In this document: piece by piece, positions 17,232 to 25,821 of the stretch | Layout of the letters: every line of letters begins with the position of its first letter | Numbering within the stretch: position 1 is the first letter of the stretch | Source: Pseudomonas sp. ANT_H12B | Lineage (GTDB): Bacteria; Pseudomonadota; Gammaproteobacteria; Pseudomonadales; Pseudomonadaceae | NCBI RefSeq assembly: GCF_008369325.1 | Contig: NZ_VOBI01000030.1 | Location: forward strand, 1 to 41,281 | Reading direction: 5' to 3' | DNA length: 41,281 nucleotides | Position numbers and translations under genes: made by a program | Notes under the pieces: generated by a model | What the model was told of the DNA's origin: nothing | The model's input: the letters and a program-made list of their open reading frames with translations, nothing else | Database searches by the model: none

Positions 17232-19391
17232 GTGACCAGCATGGAACCCGGCAACACCGGTGTCGATCCGCGGCTGAGCTTCGATGACCCGCTTCTGGAC
17301 GGTCTGTTGATTCTCTGCAAACTTCATGGCGCGACGGTCAGTCGCGCCAGCCTGAGTGCCGGGCTGCCAATGGCACACCAACGCATGAGCCTGGACCTGC
17401 TGCCCCGCGCAGCGGCCCGGGCCAGTTTGCAGGCGCGCTTGCTGCGCCGTGAACTGGCGGATATTTCCGCGCTTAACCTGCCCGTGATGTTGATCCTCAA
17501 CAACGGCCGCACCGCGATTCTGCGGCGCTTCGGCGATGACGGCCGGCTGCTGATTCTGCCCAGCGAGGCCGATGGCGGTGAACAGTGGGTCAGCCGTGAC
17601 GAGCTGGCCGAGAATTACAGTGGCCAGGCGTTGTTCGCCCGGCCGCGCCATGAACTCGAAGACTTGCGCTCACCCTTGGTACCGCGTGTGGAGGCATGGT
17701 TCCGCGACACCTTGAAGCTGTCGAAATGGCTGTACAGCGATGCAATCCTGGCGAGTTTCCTGATCAACCTGTTGGGGCTGATGGTGCCGCTGTTCGTGAT
17801 GCAGACCTACGACCGTGTGGTGCCGAACCAGGCCACGTCGACCTTGTGGGTGTTGTCCATCGGCTTGCTGATCGGCACCGGTTTCGAACTGGTGCTGCGC
17901 GTGGTCCGCGCACACTTGCTGGACACCGCCGGGAAGAAAACCGATGTGATCCTTTCCGCCACTCTTTTCGAACGCATCACCGGTATGGCGATGAAGGCGC
18001 GGCCGGCGACCATCGGCGGTTTTGCCCAGAGCATTCATGACTTTCAGGGCTTGCGCGAATTCCTCACCGCCGTGACCCTGACCAGCCTGATCGACCTGCC
18101 CTTTGCCGTGCTGATGCTGGTGGTGATCGGCCTGCTCGGCGGTTGGCTGGTAGTGATTCCGTTGTTGGCGTTTCCGATCACCATCATCTTTGCGATGGTG
18201 ATTCAGGTCCGATTACGCGACACCGTGCAGAAAAGCCTCAGCCTCGGCGCCGAACGCCAGGCGTTGCTGATCGAAACCCTCGGCGGCCTGGAAACCCTCA
18301 AGGCGTGCAGCGCCGAAAGCGAACGCCAGCACAAATGGGAAAGCACCCACGGCGCCCTCACCCGCCTCGACAGCCATGCGCGCAACCTCTCGGCGCTGGC
18401 CACCAACGGCACGCTGTTCATCCAGCAATTTTCCGGCATGGCGACCATCGTCGCCGGGGTCTACAGCATCATTGCCGGCAACCTCAGTGTCGGCGCGCTG
18501 GTGGCGACCTACATGCTTGGCAGCCGCGTGCTCGCGCCATTAGGGCAAATCGCCGGTTTGATCACCCGCTACCAGCAAGCGCAGCTGACCATGAAAAGCA
18601 CCGATGCACTGATGTCCTTGCCGCAGGAACGCGACGCCAAACAGCGGCCGCTGGAGCGTACGCAACTGCAAGGTGCACTGGACGTCGTTGGCGTGACCTT
18701 CCACTACAACGGCCAGAACGCTCCGGCCCTGGCCAATATCAGCTTCAGCGTGAAACCCGGCGAGCGAATCGGCATCATCGGCCGCAGCGGCTCGGGCAAA
18801 AGTACGTTGGCGCGGCTGGTGATGGGTTTCTACTCACCGGAAGAAGGCCAATTGTTGCTCGACGGTCTGGACTTGCGGCAACTGGACGTCGCCGACCTGC
18901 GCCAGCAGATCGGTTACGTTGCCCATGACCTGCCGCTGCTGGCCGGCAGCCTGCGCGACAACCTGACCCTCGGCGCCCGTTACATCAGCGATTCACGGAT
19001 GCTCGAAGTGGCGGAACTCACCGGGGTCACCGAACTGGCTCGCCAGCATCCGCAGGGCTTCGACCGGCCGGTGGGTGAGCGCGGGCAATTGCTGTCGGGC
19101 GGTCAACGTCAGGCGGTTTTGCTGGCTCGGGCCTTGTTGCTCGACCCGCCGATCATGCTGCTCGACGAACCCACCAGTGCCATGGACAACAGCAGCGAAG
19201 ACGTTCTGCGGCAAAAACTTCACGGTTGGGTCCAGGGCAAAACCCTGCTGCTGGTCACCCACCGCACCTCGATGCTCAGCCTCGTGGATCGGCTGGTGGT
19301 GCTGGACAACGGGCGGATCGTCGCCGACGGTCCGAAAGAAGCGGTCATCGATGCACTGCGCAAGGGCCGTGTCGGCTCTGCGGCTGTCTAG
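17232..19391 (+). CDS. lapB: LapB-type type I secretion ABC transporter
   Basis: This 719-aa inner membrane ABC exporter energises adhesin secretion. The order is an N-terminal C39-like domain (about 1-140) without the usual catalytic Q...C arrangement, so it probably binds rather than cuts cargo; a transmembrane exporter domain (about 165-445); and the ATPase domain. The ATPase has Walker A GRSGSGKS at 517-524, the LSGGQ signature at 621-625 and Walker B IMLLDEP at 641-647. A GTG start at 17232 is chosen because GGAG lies 9 nt upstream; the next in-frame ATG at 17241 is too far from it. lapC begins 9 bp after the stop. Confidence 0.94.
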   Translation: MTSMEPGNTGVDPRLSFDDPLLDGLLILCKLHGATVSRASLSAGLPMAHQRMSLDLLPRAAARASLQARLLRRELADISALNLPVMLILNNGRTAILRRFGDDGRLLILPSEADGGEQWVSRDELAENYSGQALFARPRHELEDLRSPLVPRVEAWFRDTLKLSKWLYSDAILASFLINLLGLMVPLFVMQTYDRVVPNQATSTLWVLSIGLLIGTGFELVLRVVRAHLLDTAGKKTDVILSATLFERITGMAMKARPATIGGFAQSIHDFQGLREFLTAVTLTSLIDLPFAVLMLVVIGLLGGWLVVIPLLAFPITIIFAMVIQVRLRDTVQKSLSLGAERQALLIETLGGLETLKACSAESERQHKWESTHGALTRLDSHARNLSALATNGTLFIQQFSGMATIVAGVYSIIAGNLSVGALVATYMLGSRVLAPLGQIAGLITRYQQAQLTMKSTDALMSLPQERDAKQRPLERTQLQGALDVVGVTFHYNGQNAPALANISFSVKPGERIGIIGRSGSGKSTLARLVMGFYSPEEGQLLLDGLDLRQLDVADLRQQIGYVAHDLPLLAGSLRDNLTLGARYISDSRMLEVAELTGVTELARQHPQGFDRPVGERGQLLSGGQRQAVLLARALLLDPPIMLLDEPTSAMDNSSEDVLRQKLHGWVQGKTLLLVTHRTSMLSLVDRLVVLDNGRIVADGPKEAVIDALRKGRVGSAAV

Positions 19392-19400
19392 GAGCGACCC

Positions 19401-20768
19401 ATGGCCCGTTCATCATCCGACACATCCAAGGACCGGGGCTACTTCGGCAGTTTCAGCAAAAGCGCCGAAAGCGAATTCATGCCGGAAACCGCCGGCGCCT
19501 CGTTGCAGGATTCTCCGCGCTGGTCGCGGATCACCGTGTGGCTGGCCGCCGGGCTGATTATCACCGCCGTGGTCTGGGCCAAGTTCGCCGTGCTGCAGGA
19601 AGTCACCATGGGCGAAGGCAAGGCGATTCCGTCGAGCAAGGTTCAGGTGATTCAGAACCTGGAGGGTGGCATCGTCACCGAGATCTTCGTTCGCGAAGGG
19701 CAAATGGTGAACAAGGGCGACACTCTGCTGCGCCTGGATGACACACGATTCCTGTCGAACAAGGGCGAAAGCGAGGCGGATCGTTACGCGTTGACCGCGC
19801 AGGTCGAACGTCTTTCGGCTGAAGCCGAAGGCCGGCCGTTCAAGCTCTCGCCTGAAGTGATCGCCAAGGCACCGCAAGTGGCCGAAGACGAACGCTCGCT
19901 GCACGAACAACGGCAACGTCGACTGGCCAGCGAACAGCGCACGCTGAGTGAACAACTTCGGCAAAAAACCCAGGAACTCGCGGAGTTCCGCTCCAAACAG
20001 GGCCAATACAGCTCAAGCCTGGCGCTGCTGCAACAAGAAATGAACATGTCTGCACCGCTGGTCAGCTCCGGGGCGGTTTCACCGGTGGAAATTTTGCGTT
20101 TGAAACGCAGCGCGGTGGAGATTCGCGGCTCGCTGAACGCCACAACGCTGGCGATTCCCCGTGCCGAATCGGCGATCAACGAGATCAAAAGCAAGATTGA
20201 CGAGTCCGAACAATCCTTCCGCTCCGACGCGGCGAAAGAATTGAATGAGAAACGCACCGACCTGTCGAAAATCACGGCATCGAGTATTGCTATCGACGAC
20301 CGGGTAACCCGTACCACAGTGGTGTCGCCGGTTCACGGCATTATCAAAGTGCTGAAGGTAAATACCATCGGCGGCGTGGTTCAGCCGGGCAGCGACATGG
20401 TGGAAATCGTGCCCATTGAAGACAATCTGCTGATCGAAGCCAAGGTGCGGCCGCAGGACGTGGCGTTCCTGCATCCGGGCCAGAAAGCCATGGTCAAGTT
20501 CAGTGCTTACGACTACACGATTTATGGCGGGCTGAGTGCGAAGCTGGAGTTGATCGGGGCGGACACGATTACCGATGACAAGGGCAACAGCTTTTATCTG
20601 ATTCAGGTAAGGACGGATAAAAATCACTTGGGCGGGGATGCGAAACCGTTGCTGATTATTCCGGGGATGGTCGCCACCGTGGACATCATCACCGGGGAGA
20701 AAAGCGTGCTGGATTACTTGCTCAAACCAGTACTCAAAGCCCGGACCGAGGCGATGCGCGAGCGGTAG
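19401..20768 (+). CDS. lapC: LapC-type HlyD-family membrane fusion protein
   Basis: This 455-aa periplasmic adaptor links LapB to LapE. It has a cytoplasmic N-terminus (1-40), one membrane segment (about 43-64), a biotinyl-lipoyl-like half at about 80-115 (IQNLEGGIVTEIFVREG), a long coiled-coil hairpin (about 125-300) and the second lipoyl half with the HlyD signature (VVSPVHGIIKVL onward). GGAG lies about 7 nt before the ATG. It is the last gene of the lapEBC operon, and a REP pair follows the stop rather than a clear terminator. Confidence 0.94.
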   Translation: MARSSSDTSKDRGYFGSFSKSAESEFMPETAGASLQDSPRWSRITVWLAAGLIITAVVWAKFAVLQEVTMGEGKAIPSSKVQVIQNLEGGIVTEIFVREGQMVNKGDTLLRLDDTRFLSNKGESEADRYALTAQVERLSAEAEGRPFKLSPEVIAKAPQVAEDERSLHEQRQRRLASEQRTLSEQLRQKTQELAEFRSKQGQYSSSLALLQQEMNMSAPLVSSGAVSPVEILRLKRSAVEIRGSLNATTLAIPRAESAINEIKSKIDESEQSFRSDAAKELNEKRTDLSKITASSIAIDDRVTRTTVVSPVHGIIKVLKVNTIGGVVQPGSDMVEIVPIEDNLLIEAKVRPQDVAFLHPGQKAMVKFSAYDYTIYGGLSAKLELIGADTITDDKGNSFYLIQVRTDKNHLGGDAKPLLIIPGMVATVDIITGEKSVLDYLLKPVLKARTEAMRER

Positions 20769-20798
20769 TCTCTGGCCGGGATTTTCTGTGATTGTTCT

Positions 20799-20890
20799 AC
20801 CGCTATCGCGAGCAGGCTCACTCCCACAGTTGACCGAGTTCTTCCAGAAGAAATGCGATCCACTGTGGGAGCGAGCCTGCTCGCGATGAG
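20799..20890. repeat. REP pair after lapC
   Basis: Two inverted REP units, CCGCTATCGCGAGCAGGCTCACTCCCACAG-type (20799-20828) and GTGGGAGCGAGCCTGCTCGCGAT-type (about 20864-20888), flank a 33-bp spacer. They lie in the convergent gap between lapC and the DTW gene. Confidence 0.85.
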
Positions 20891-20907
20891 GCCCTCAATC
20901 ACAACGA

Positions 20908-21504
20908 CTATTTCGGCCCATGATTGCGCCGAAAGGTCTCCTCCCCCATCGCCGCAATCTGCCCCTCGATCAACACCTCGAACGGTTTTAACAACGGTTC
21001 GAAAGAGCTCGGTGCTTCGAGGGTCTGCAACGCCTGAACAATCGCCTCCACCGTCGACAACGCCCCTGATTGAGGTGCTTTGCGCAGTCGATATCTCGAT
21101 ACCGCACCCTCGACCAATGTCACCCTCGGCAACGCCGCTAATAGCGGATTAAGGTGCAGCATCTTGCGCGCCTTGCGCCAGGTGCCGTCCGGGACGACCA
21201 GCAACAGCGGTTGATCGTTGGCGGTGTAGGTCTGCAACGGCTGTGCATCCTCGGCAGGAAACAGCAATCGCGCCTGATAACCCGGTTGATTCAACAATGT
21301 CGGCAAATCCTCGAACACCTCACCCACCATCAGCTTGGCATTCTTCAACCCCAGCGCCGCCAAGCGCGCGGTGTTCAGCGCATGGTTCACTTCGCTGGGA
21401 TGCTGCAACAGCAACACGCGAGTGCGACTGTCGAGGTTCGGGATCAGTGGGCACAGGCAATGGGTTTGCGGGCGTAGACAGCGCGGGCACTGGATTCTGG
21501 ACAT
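20908..21504 (-). CDS. tapT: DTW-domain tRNA-uridine aminocarboxypropyltransferase
   Basis: DTW-domain enzymes transfer the 3-amino-3-carboxypropyl group of S-adenosylmethionine to a tRNA uridine (acp3U). The 198-aa protein has an N-terminal cysteine cluster (C6, C9, C16, C18: CPRC...CLC), LLLQHPSE at about 31-38, and the defining D-x-T-W motif as DGTW at 106-109. The length suits the family. It starts 13 bp after the gbuR stop on the same strand, so the two may be cotranscribed, although their functions appear unrelated. The symbol tapT is by family resemblance; the TapT and TuaA subgroups were not separated. Confidence 0.8.
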   Translation of the reverse strand: MSRIQCPRCLRPQTHCLCPLIPNLDSRTRVLLLQHPSEVNHALNTARLAALGLKNAKLMVGEVFEDLPTLLNQPGYQARLLFPAEDAQPLQTYTANDQPLLLVVPDGTWRKARKMLHLNPLLAALPRVTLVEGAVSRYRLRKAPQSGALSTVEAIVQALQTLEAPSSFEPLLKPFEVLIEGQIAAMGEETFRRNHGPK

Positions 21505-21517
21505 TGCTTTTTTTCCT

Positions 21518-22414
21518 TTAAACAGCCTGATTCAGTTGCGCTTTGAGCAGGTCGCGGAAGGTCTGAATCAGCGGTTCACGACTGCGGCCGCGGCGCACGA
21601 TCATCGAAAACGGCGCCTGGTAACCAAAGGTCGCCGGCAGTAAAACCCGCAAATCTCCCTTGTCGGCCCACGCCTGGGCGTAGTGCTCCGGCAGGTAACC
21701 GATGTAGGCGCCGGACAGCACCAGAATCAGCTGCGCTTCCATACTTTCCACGGTCGCCGCGCTGTGTTTGAAGCCGTGGCGGGCCAGTTCGGCCTGGCTC
21801 CAGTAGCCGCGACCGACCATGCGCTGCTGAGTGATGACTTGCTCGGGAATTCGCCGCTCAGTAAATAGCGGATGACGACTGCTGCAGTACAGCCAGTGTT
21901 GTTCGCGATAGAGCGGCAGGTAGACCAGACCGCTCATGCGCGTGGAAAACGCACCGATGGCCAGATCGAGGCGGTTGTCCTGCACGCCGAGTTGCAGTTC
22001 ATACGGGCTCATCACCGATAGGTGCAAATGCACGGCCGGGTGTTCCAGGGTGTAGGCACCGATGGCTTCGGCGAAGGGCAAGGCCTTGTCGCTGACGGTG
22101 GAGTCGATCACCCCCAGGTTCAAAGTGCCGCGAAGTTCACCCTTGAGCGCCGCGGCGTATTGTTCGAAGCCTTCGAGTTCGCCCAACAGACGCAGGGTTT
22201 CCTGATGGAACAATTCACCCTTGCTGGTCAGGCTGAAACCACCCCGACCGCGATGGCAGAGGACCAGACCGAGGGCCGCTTCGAGCTGGCTCATGTAGGT
22301 GCTGATGGCCGAGGTCGAGAGGTTGAGCGCTTGCTGGGCGTTGGCAAACCCCTGATGGCGGACCACGCTGACGAAGATGCGCAAAAGTTTCAGGTCGGGT
22401 AAAGCGTTGGCCAT
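21518..22414 (-). CDS. gbuR: LysR-family regulator, probable GbuR
   Basis: This 298-aa LysR-type regulator is transcribed divergently from the guanidinobutyrase gene. An N-terminal winged helix (about 4-63, with QQALNLSTSAISTYMSQLE as recognition region) is followed by a two-lobed effector-binding domain. The ATG at 22414 (MANALPD) is chosen because GGAG lies upstream at suitable spacing. The frame stays open to 22492, but that extension lies in the 110-bp repeat. In P. aeruginosa the equivalent regulator activates gbuA with 4-guanidinobutyrate. The divergent position and the inverted repeat at 22580-22603 support the same role here. Confidence 0.82.
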   Translation of the reverse strand: MANALPDLKLLRIFVSVVRHQGFANAQQALNLSTSAISTYMSQLEAALGLVLCHRGRGGFSLTSKGELFHQETLRLLGELEGFEQYAAALKGELRGTLNLGVIDSTVSDKALPFAEAIGAYTLEHPAVHLHLSVMSPYELQLGVQDNRLDLAIGAFSTRMSGLVYLPLYREQHWLYCSSRHPLFTERRIPEQVITQQRMVGRGYWSQAELARHGFKHSAATVESMEAQLILVLSGAYIGYLPEHYAQAWADKGDLRVLLPATFGYQAPFSMIVRRGRSREPLIQTFRDLLKAQLNQAV

Positions 22415-22435
22415 GGGGGTCTCCAGACACCTGTA

Positions 22436-22551
22436 GATCGTTCCCACGCTCTGCGTGGGAATGCAGCCCGTGACGCTCTGCGTCACATACACGAAATAGC
22501 GGGACGCGGAGCGTCCGTGGATGCATTCCCACGCAGAGCATGGGAACGATC
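22436..22551. repeat. 110-bp dispersed inverted repeat, copy 2
   Basis: It begins GATCGTTCCCACGCTCTGCG and ends GCAGAGCATGGGAACGATC, with inner GACGCTCTGCGTC and GACGCGGAGCGTC arms. It is the same family as 8625-8732. It sits directly upstream of gbuR, so the gbuR leader probably runs through or beside it. Confidence 0.8.
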
Positions 22552-22579
22552 GGTATCAAGTCTATCGTCGCCACTGCCA

Positions 22580-22603
22580 TTAGTTTAGAAAAATCTGAAC
22601 TAA
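22580..22603. promoter_or_regulatory. Probable GbuR operator (LysR-type inverted repeat)
   Basis: TTAGTTTAGA (22580-22589) and TCTGAACTAA (22594-22603) match as inverted arms at 9 of 10 positions around AAAA. The site contains T-N11-A spacing typical of LysR boxes and lies in the divergent gbuR-gbuA region, 124 bp before the gbuA start. Confidence 0.6.
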
Positions 22604-22726
22604 GTATTTGACCGTAGCGATTCTTCCCGGCCACTACATTTCGCAGAATCGGCCCCCAACGGTGCCCGTACCTCCCCGGAGCGGCGCAACCGACATAAAT
22701 AAAACAACGACGATGAGGCCTTACCC

Positions 22727-23677
22727 GTGGACAAGATTCTTCACCAACCACTGGGCGGCAATGAAATGCCGCGCTTCGGCGGCATCGCCACCATGATGCG
22801 ACTCCCCCATTTGGAAACTGCTGCTGGCCTGGACGCCGCCTTCGTTGGCGTGCCGCTGGACATCGGCACCTCGCTGCGCCCCGGCACCCGTTTCGGACCT
22901 CGCGAAATCCGCGCTGAATCGGTGATGATCCGCCCGTACAACATGGCCACCGGCGCTGCACCGTTCGACTCGCTGTCGGTTGCCGACATCGGCGACGTCG
23001 CGATCAACACGTTCAACCTGCTGGACGCCGTGCGGATCATTGAAGAGTCCTACCACAAAATCCTCGAACACAATGTGATCCCCCTGACCCTGGGCGGCGA
23101 CCACACCATCACCCTGCCGATCCTGCGTGCCATCCATAAGAAGCACGGCAAGATTGGTCTGGTGCACATCGACGCTCACGCTGACGTGAACGATCACATG
23201 TTCGGCGAGAAAATCGCCCACGGCACCACCTTCCGTCGCGCTGTCGAAGAAGGCCTTCTGGACTGCCACCGCGTGGTGCAAATCGGCCTGCGTGCTCAGG
23301 GCTACACCGCTGACGACTTCAACTGGAGCCGTAACCAGGGCTTCCGTGTGGTTCAGGCCGAAGAGTGCTGGCACAAATCCCTGGCCCCGCTGATGGCCGA
23401 AGTTCGCGAGAAAGTCGGCGGCGGTCCGGTGTACCTGAGTTTCGACATCGATGGCATCGACCCCGCTTGGGCGCCAGGTACCGGCACCCCGGAAATCGGT
23501 GGTCTGACGACCATTCAGGCGATTGAAATCGTTCGCGGTTGCCAAGGCCTCGACCTGGTCGGTTGCGATCTGGTAGAAGTCTCGCCCGCTTACGACACCA
23601 CCGGCAACACCTCGCTGCTGGCCGCCAACCTGCTGTACGAAATGCTCTGCGTACTGCCTGGCGTGGTCCACCGCTGA
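22727..23677 (+). CDS. gbuA: 4-Guanidinobutyrase (ureohydrolase, agmatinase family)
   Basis: GbuA hydrolyses 4-guanidinobutyrate to 4-aminobutyrate and urea in arginine catabolism. The 316-aa product carries the full dimanganese set of the arginase/agmatinase family: H126 in GGDH, D149, H151 and D153 in IDAHAD, and D240 and D242 in SFDIDGIDP. The start is a GTG at 22727 with GAGG 8 nt upstream. Agmatinase (SpeB) or guanidinopropionase (GpuA) are alternatives from sequence alone. The divergent LysR gene and the downstream NTF2-like, permease and symporter order favour GbuA. Confidence 0.85.
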   Translation: MDKILHQPLGGNEMPRFGGIATMMRLPHLETAAGLDAAFVGVPLDIGTSLRPGTRFGPREIRAESVMIRPYNMATGAAPFDSLSVADIGDVAINTFNLLDAVRIIEESYHKILEHNVIPLTLGGDHTITLPILRAIHKKHGKIGLVHIDAHADVNDHMFGEKIAHGTTFRRAVEEGLLDCHRVVQIGLRAQGYTADDFNWSRNQGFRVVQAEECWHKSLAPLMAEVREKVGGGPVYLSFDIDGIDPAWAPGTGTPEIGGLTTIQAIEIVRGCQGLDLVGCDLVEVSPAYDTTGNTSLLAANLLYEMLCVLPGVVHR

Positions 23678-23686
23678 GGATGGGTC

Positions 23687-24094
23687 ATGACCGAACGTGA
23701 TCAGGTATTGAAAGCCGCCGCCGATCTGGTGTCGGCCTTTGCCCGTAACGATCGCGAAGCTTACTTCGGCGCCTTCAGCACCGACGCGAGCTTCGTGTTC
23801 TACACCCTCGAGCAGCCCCTGCTGTCGCGCGATGCCTATCAGGCGTTGTGGGACACCTGGCGCTCGGAGGATGGCTTCGAAGTGCTTTCGTGTACTTCAA
23901 GCAACGCCTTCGTCAGCCTGCAAGGTGACGTGGCGATTTTCATCCATGACGTGGCCACCGAGCTGCGCATGCAAGGGGAGCAACACTTCAGCCAGGAGCG
24001 CGAGACGATTGTGTTTCGCCGACAACAACAAGGCCTATGGCTGGCCTGCCACGAACATTTGTCCGCGATGCCGGAAGGGCTGCCACCCCCTTAG
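23687..24094 (+). CDS. NTF2-like (SnoaL-type) small protein
   Basis: This 135-aa soluble protein has the alpha-plus-beta layout of NTF2-like cone-fold proteins: an N-terminal helix pair (VLKAAADLVSAFARND), the DASFVFY strand, RDAYQALWDTW, and late strands ending in WLACHEHLS. It starts 9 bp after gbuA with a G-rich site, so it is in the gbuA operon. P. aeruginosa has, as I recall, a small protein at the same place (PA1420). The function is unknown; a small-molecule binding or isomerase-like role is possible. Confidence 0.8.
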   Translation: MTERDQVLKAAADLVSAFARNDREAYFGAFSTDASFVFYTLEQPLLSRDAYQALWDTWRSEDGFEVLSCTSSNAFVSLQGDVAIFIHDVATELRMQGEQHFSQERETIVFRRQQQGLWLACHEHLSAMPEGLPPP

Positions 24095-24148
24095 CCAAAC
24101 AGGTGACGCTCACGCACGATGAGCGCGCCTTTATGATCGGAGCTGATC

Positions 24149-25660
24149 ATGAATAACAACAACAAAGACCAAAGCCTTACGCACATTGAAACCTACGGGG
24201 TCGAACAGATCCCGGACAGCGAACGCACCGCAGGCCCGACGGATCTGTTCCGGATGATCTTCGGTGGTTCCAACACGTTTGCCACCGCCGTGCTCGGCAG
24301 TTTCCCGGTACTGTTCGGCCTGTCTTTTCAGGCAGGCGTCTGGGCGATTGTGCTGGGTGTGTTGCTGGGCTCGCTGATCCTCGCGCCAATGGGCCTGTTC
24401 GGCCCGCTCAATGGCACCAACAACGCCGTGTCTTCCGGTGCGCACTTCGGCGTGCACGGGCGAATCGTCGGTTCGTTTCTGTCGCTATTGACCGCCATCG
24501 CGTTTTTCTCGCTCTCGGTGTGGAGTTCGGGTGATGCGCTGATCGGTGGTGCCAAACGCTTGATCGGCCTGCCGGAAACCGACCTGACCCTGGGCCTGGC
24601 CTACGGCCTGTTCGCGATCCTGGTGCTGACGGTTTGCATCTATGGCTTTCGTTTCCTGTTGTGGGTCAACAAGATCGCCGTGTGGAGCGCCAGCCTGCTG
24701 TTCCTGCTGGGCATCTTCGCTTTCGTCGGGCCATTCGATGTGAACTACGCCGGCACCGTCAGCATGGGGCAACCGGGCTTCTGGGCTGCCTTCATCGGCG
24801 CGGCGCTGGTGGCGATGAGCAACCCGATTTCCTTCGGTGCGTTCCTCGGTGACTGGTCGCGCTACATCCCGCGTGACACCTCCAAGCGCCGGATCATGGC
24901 CGCCGTGGTGATCTCGCAGATCGCCACCTTCATCCCGTTCCTGTTCGGCCTCGCCACCGCCACCATCGTAGCGATCAAGGCGCCGGACTACATCGCGGCC
25001 AACAACTACGTCGGCGGTCTGCTGGCCGTTTCGCCGGGCTGGTTCTTCCTGCCGGTGTGCCTGATCGCGGTAATCGGCGGCATGTCCACCGGCACCACCT
25101 CGCTCTATGGCACCGGGCTGGACATGTCCAGCGTGTTCCCTCGCGTGCTGTCGCGGGTCAAGGCGACGCTGCTGATCGGCGTGATGTCGATTGCCTTCAT
25201 CTTCATCGGGCGTTTTGCGGCGAACCTGGTGCAGAGCGTGTCGACCTTCGCGGTGCTGATCATCACCTGCACCACTCCGTGGATGGTGATCATGATCATC
25301 GGCCTGCTGGTGCGTCGCGGCTTCTATTGCCCCGATGACCTGCAAGTGTTCACCCGCGGCGAGAAAGGCGGTCGTTACTGGTTCACCCACGGCTGGAACT
25401 GGCGTGGGCTGGGTGCCTGGATCCCGAGTGCACTGGTGGGTTTGTGCTTTGTGAACCTGCCGGGACAGTTCGTTGGTCCGCTGGGCAACCTGGCGGGCGG
25501 CATCGACATCAGCCTGCCGGTCACCCTGGGCCTGGCGTCGCTGGTGTACCTGGTGCTGTTGAGCCTGTTCCCGGAACCGGCCGCGGTGTTCGGACCGAAT
25601 GATGCACGCAGCAAGGGCACGAGCATCCCGGCAAAACCTGGAATGCGTCAGCCAGCCTGA
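24149..25660 (+). CDS. NCS1-family permease (cytosine/purine permease type)
   Basis: This 503-aa integral membrane transporter has about 12 hydrophobic segments and NCS1 hallmarks: the N-terminal GVEQIPDSERT and GGSNTF region, GPLNGTNN near residue 90, and SNPISFGAFLGDWSRYIP near 230. It probably imports the guanidino substrate or another nitrogen compound, given its place 55 bp after the NTF2-like gene in the gbuA cluster. GGAG lies 7 nt before the ATG. Codons 2-6 form an A-rich Hfq/Crc-like motif (see 24152-24166). Confidence 0.88.
   Translation: MNNNNKDQSLTHIETYGVEQIPDSERTAGPTDLFRMIFGGSNTFATAVLGSFPVLFGLSFQAGVWAIVLGVLLGSLILAPMGLFGPLNGTNNAVSSGAHFGVHGRIVGSFLSLLTAIAFFSLSVWSSGDALIGGAKRLIGLPETDLTLGLAYGLFAILVLTVCIYGFRFLLWVNKIAVWSASLLFLLGIFAFVGPFDVNYAGTVSMGQPGFWAAFIGAALVAMSNPISFGAFLGDWSRYIPRDTSKRRIMAAVVISQIATFIPFLFGLATATIVAIKAPDYIAANNYVGGLLAVSPGWFFLPVCLIAVIGGMSTGTTSLYGTGLDMSSVFPRVLSRVKATLLIGVMSIAFIFIGRFAANLVQSVSTFAVLIITCTTPWMVIMIIGLLVRRGFYCPDDLQVFTRGEKGGRYWFTHGWNWRGLGAWIPSALVGLCFVNLPGQFVGPLGNLAGGIDISLPVTLGLASLVYLVLLSLFPEPAAVFGPNDARSKGTSIPAKPGMRQPA
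24152..24166 (+). promoter_or_regulatory. Hfq/Crc-type A-rich motif at the permease start
   Basis: AATAACAACAACAAA directly after the ATG fits the AAYAAYAA 'CA motif' bound by Hfq with Crc in Pseudomonas to block translation under catabolite repression. It overlaps the ribosome landing zone, the expected position for repression. Confidence 0.55.
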
Positions 25661-25670
25661 CCTTTCCCTT

Positions 25671-25759
25671 GTGGGAGCGAGCCTGCTCGCGATGACGGCG
25701 GCACATCCAACATTGATGTGACTGCAAGACCGCTATCGCGAGCAGGCTCACTCCCACAG
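25671..25759. repeat. REP pair between permease and symporter
   Basis: GTGGGAGCGAGCCTGCTCGCGATG (from 25671) and the inverted CCGCTATCGCGAGCAGGCTCACTCCCACAG (25730-25759) flank a spacer of about 35 bp. It separates two genes on the same strand and may affect relative expression. Confidence 0.88.
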
Positions 25760-25821
25760 AGGGATGCCCCACAGAAATATTTTTGTTTCACCATAAAAAA
25801 GACAATCGGAGACACGCCATC

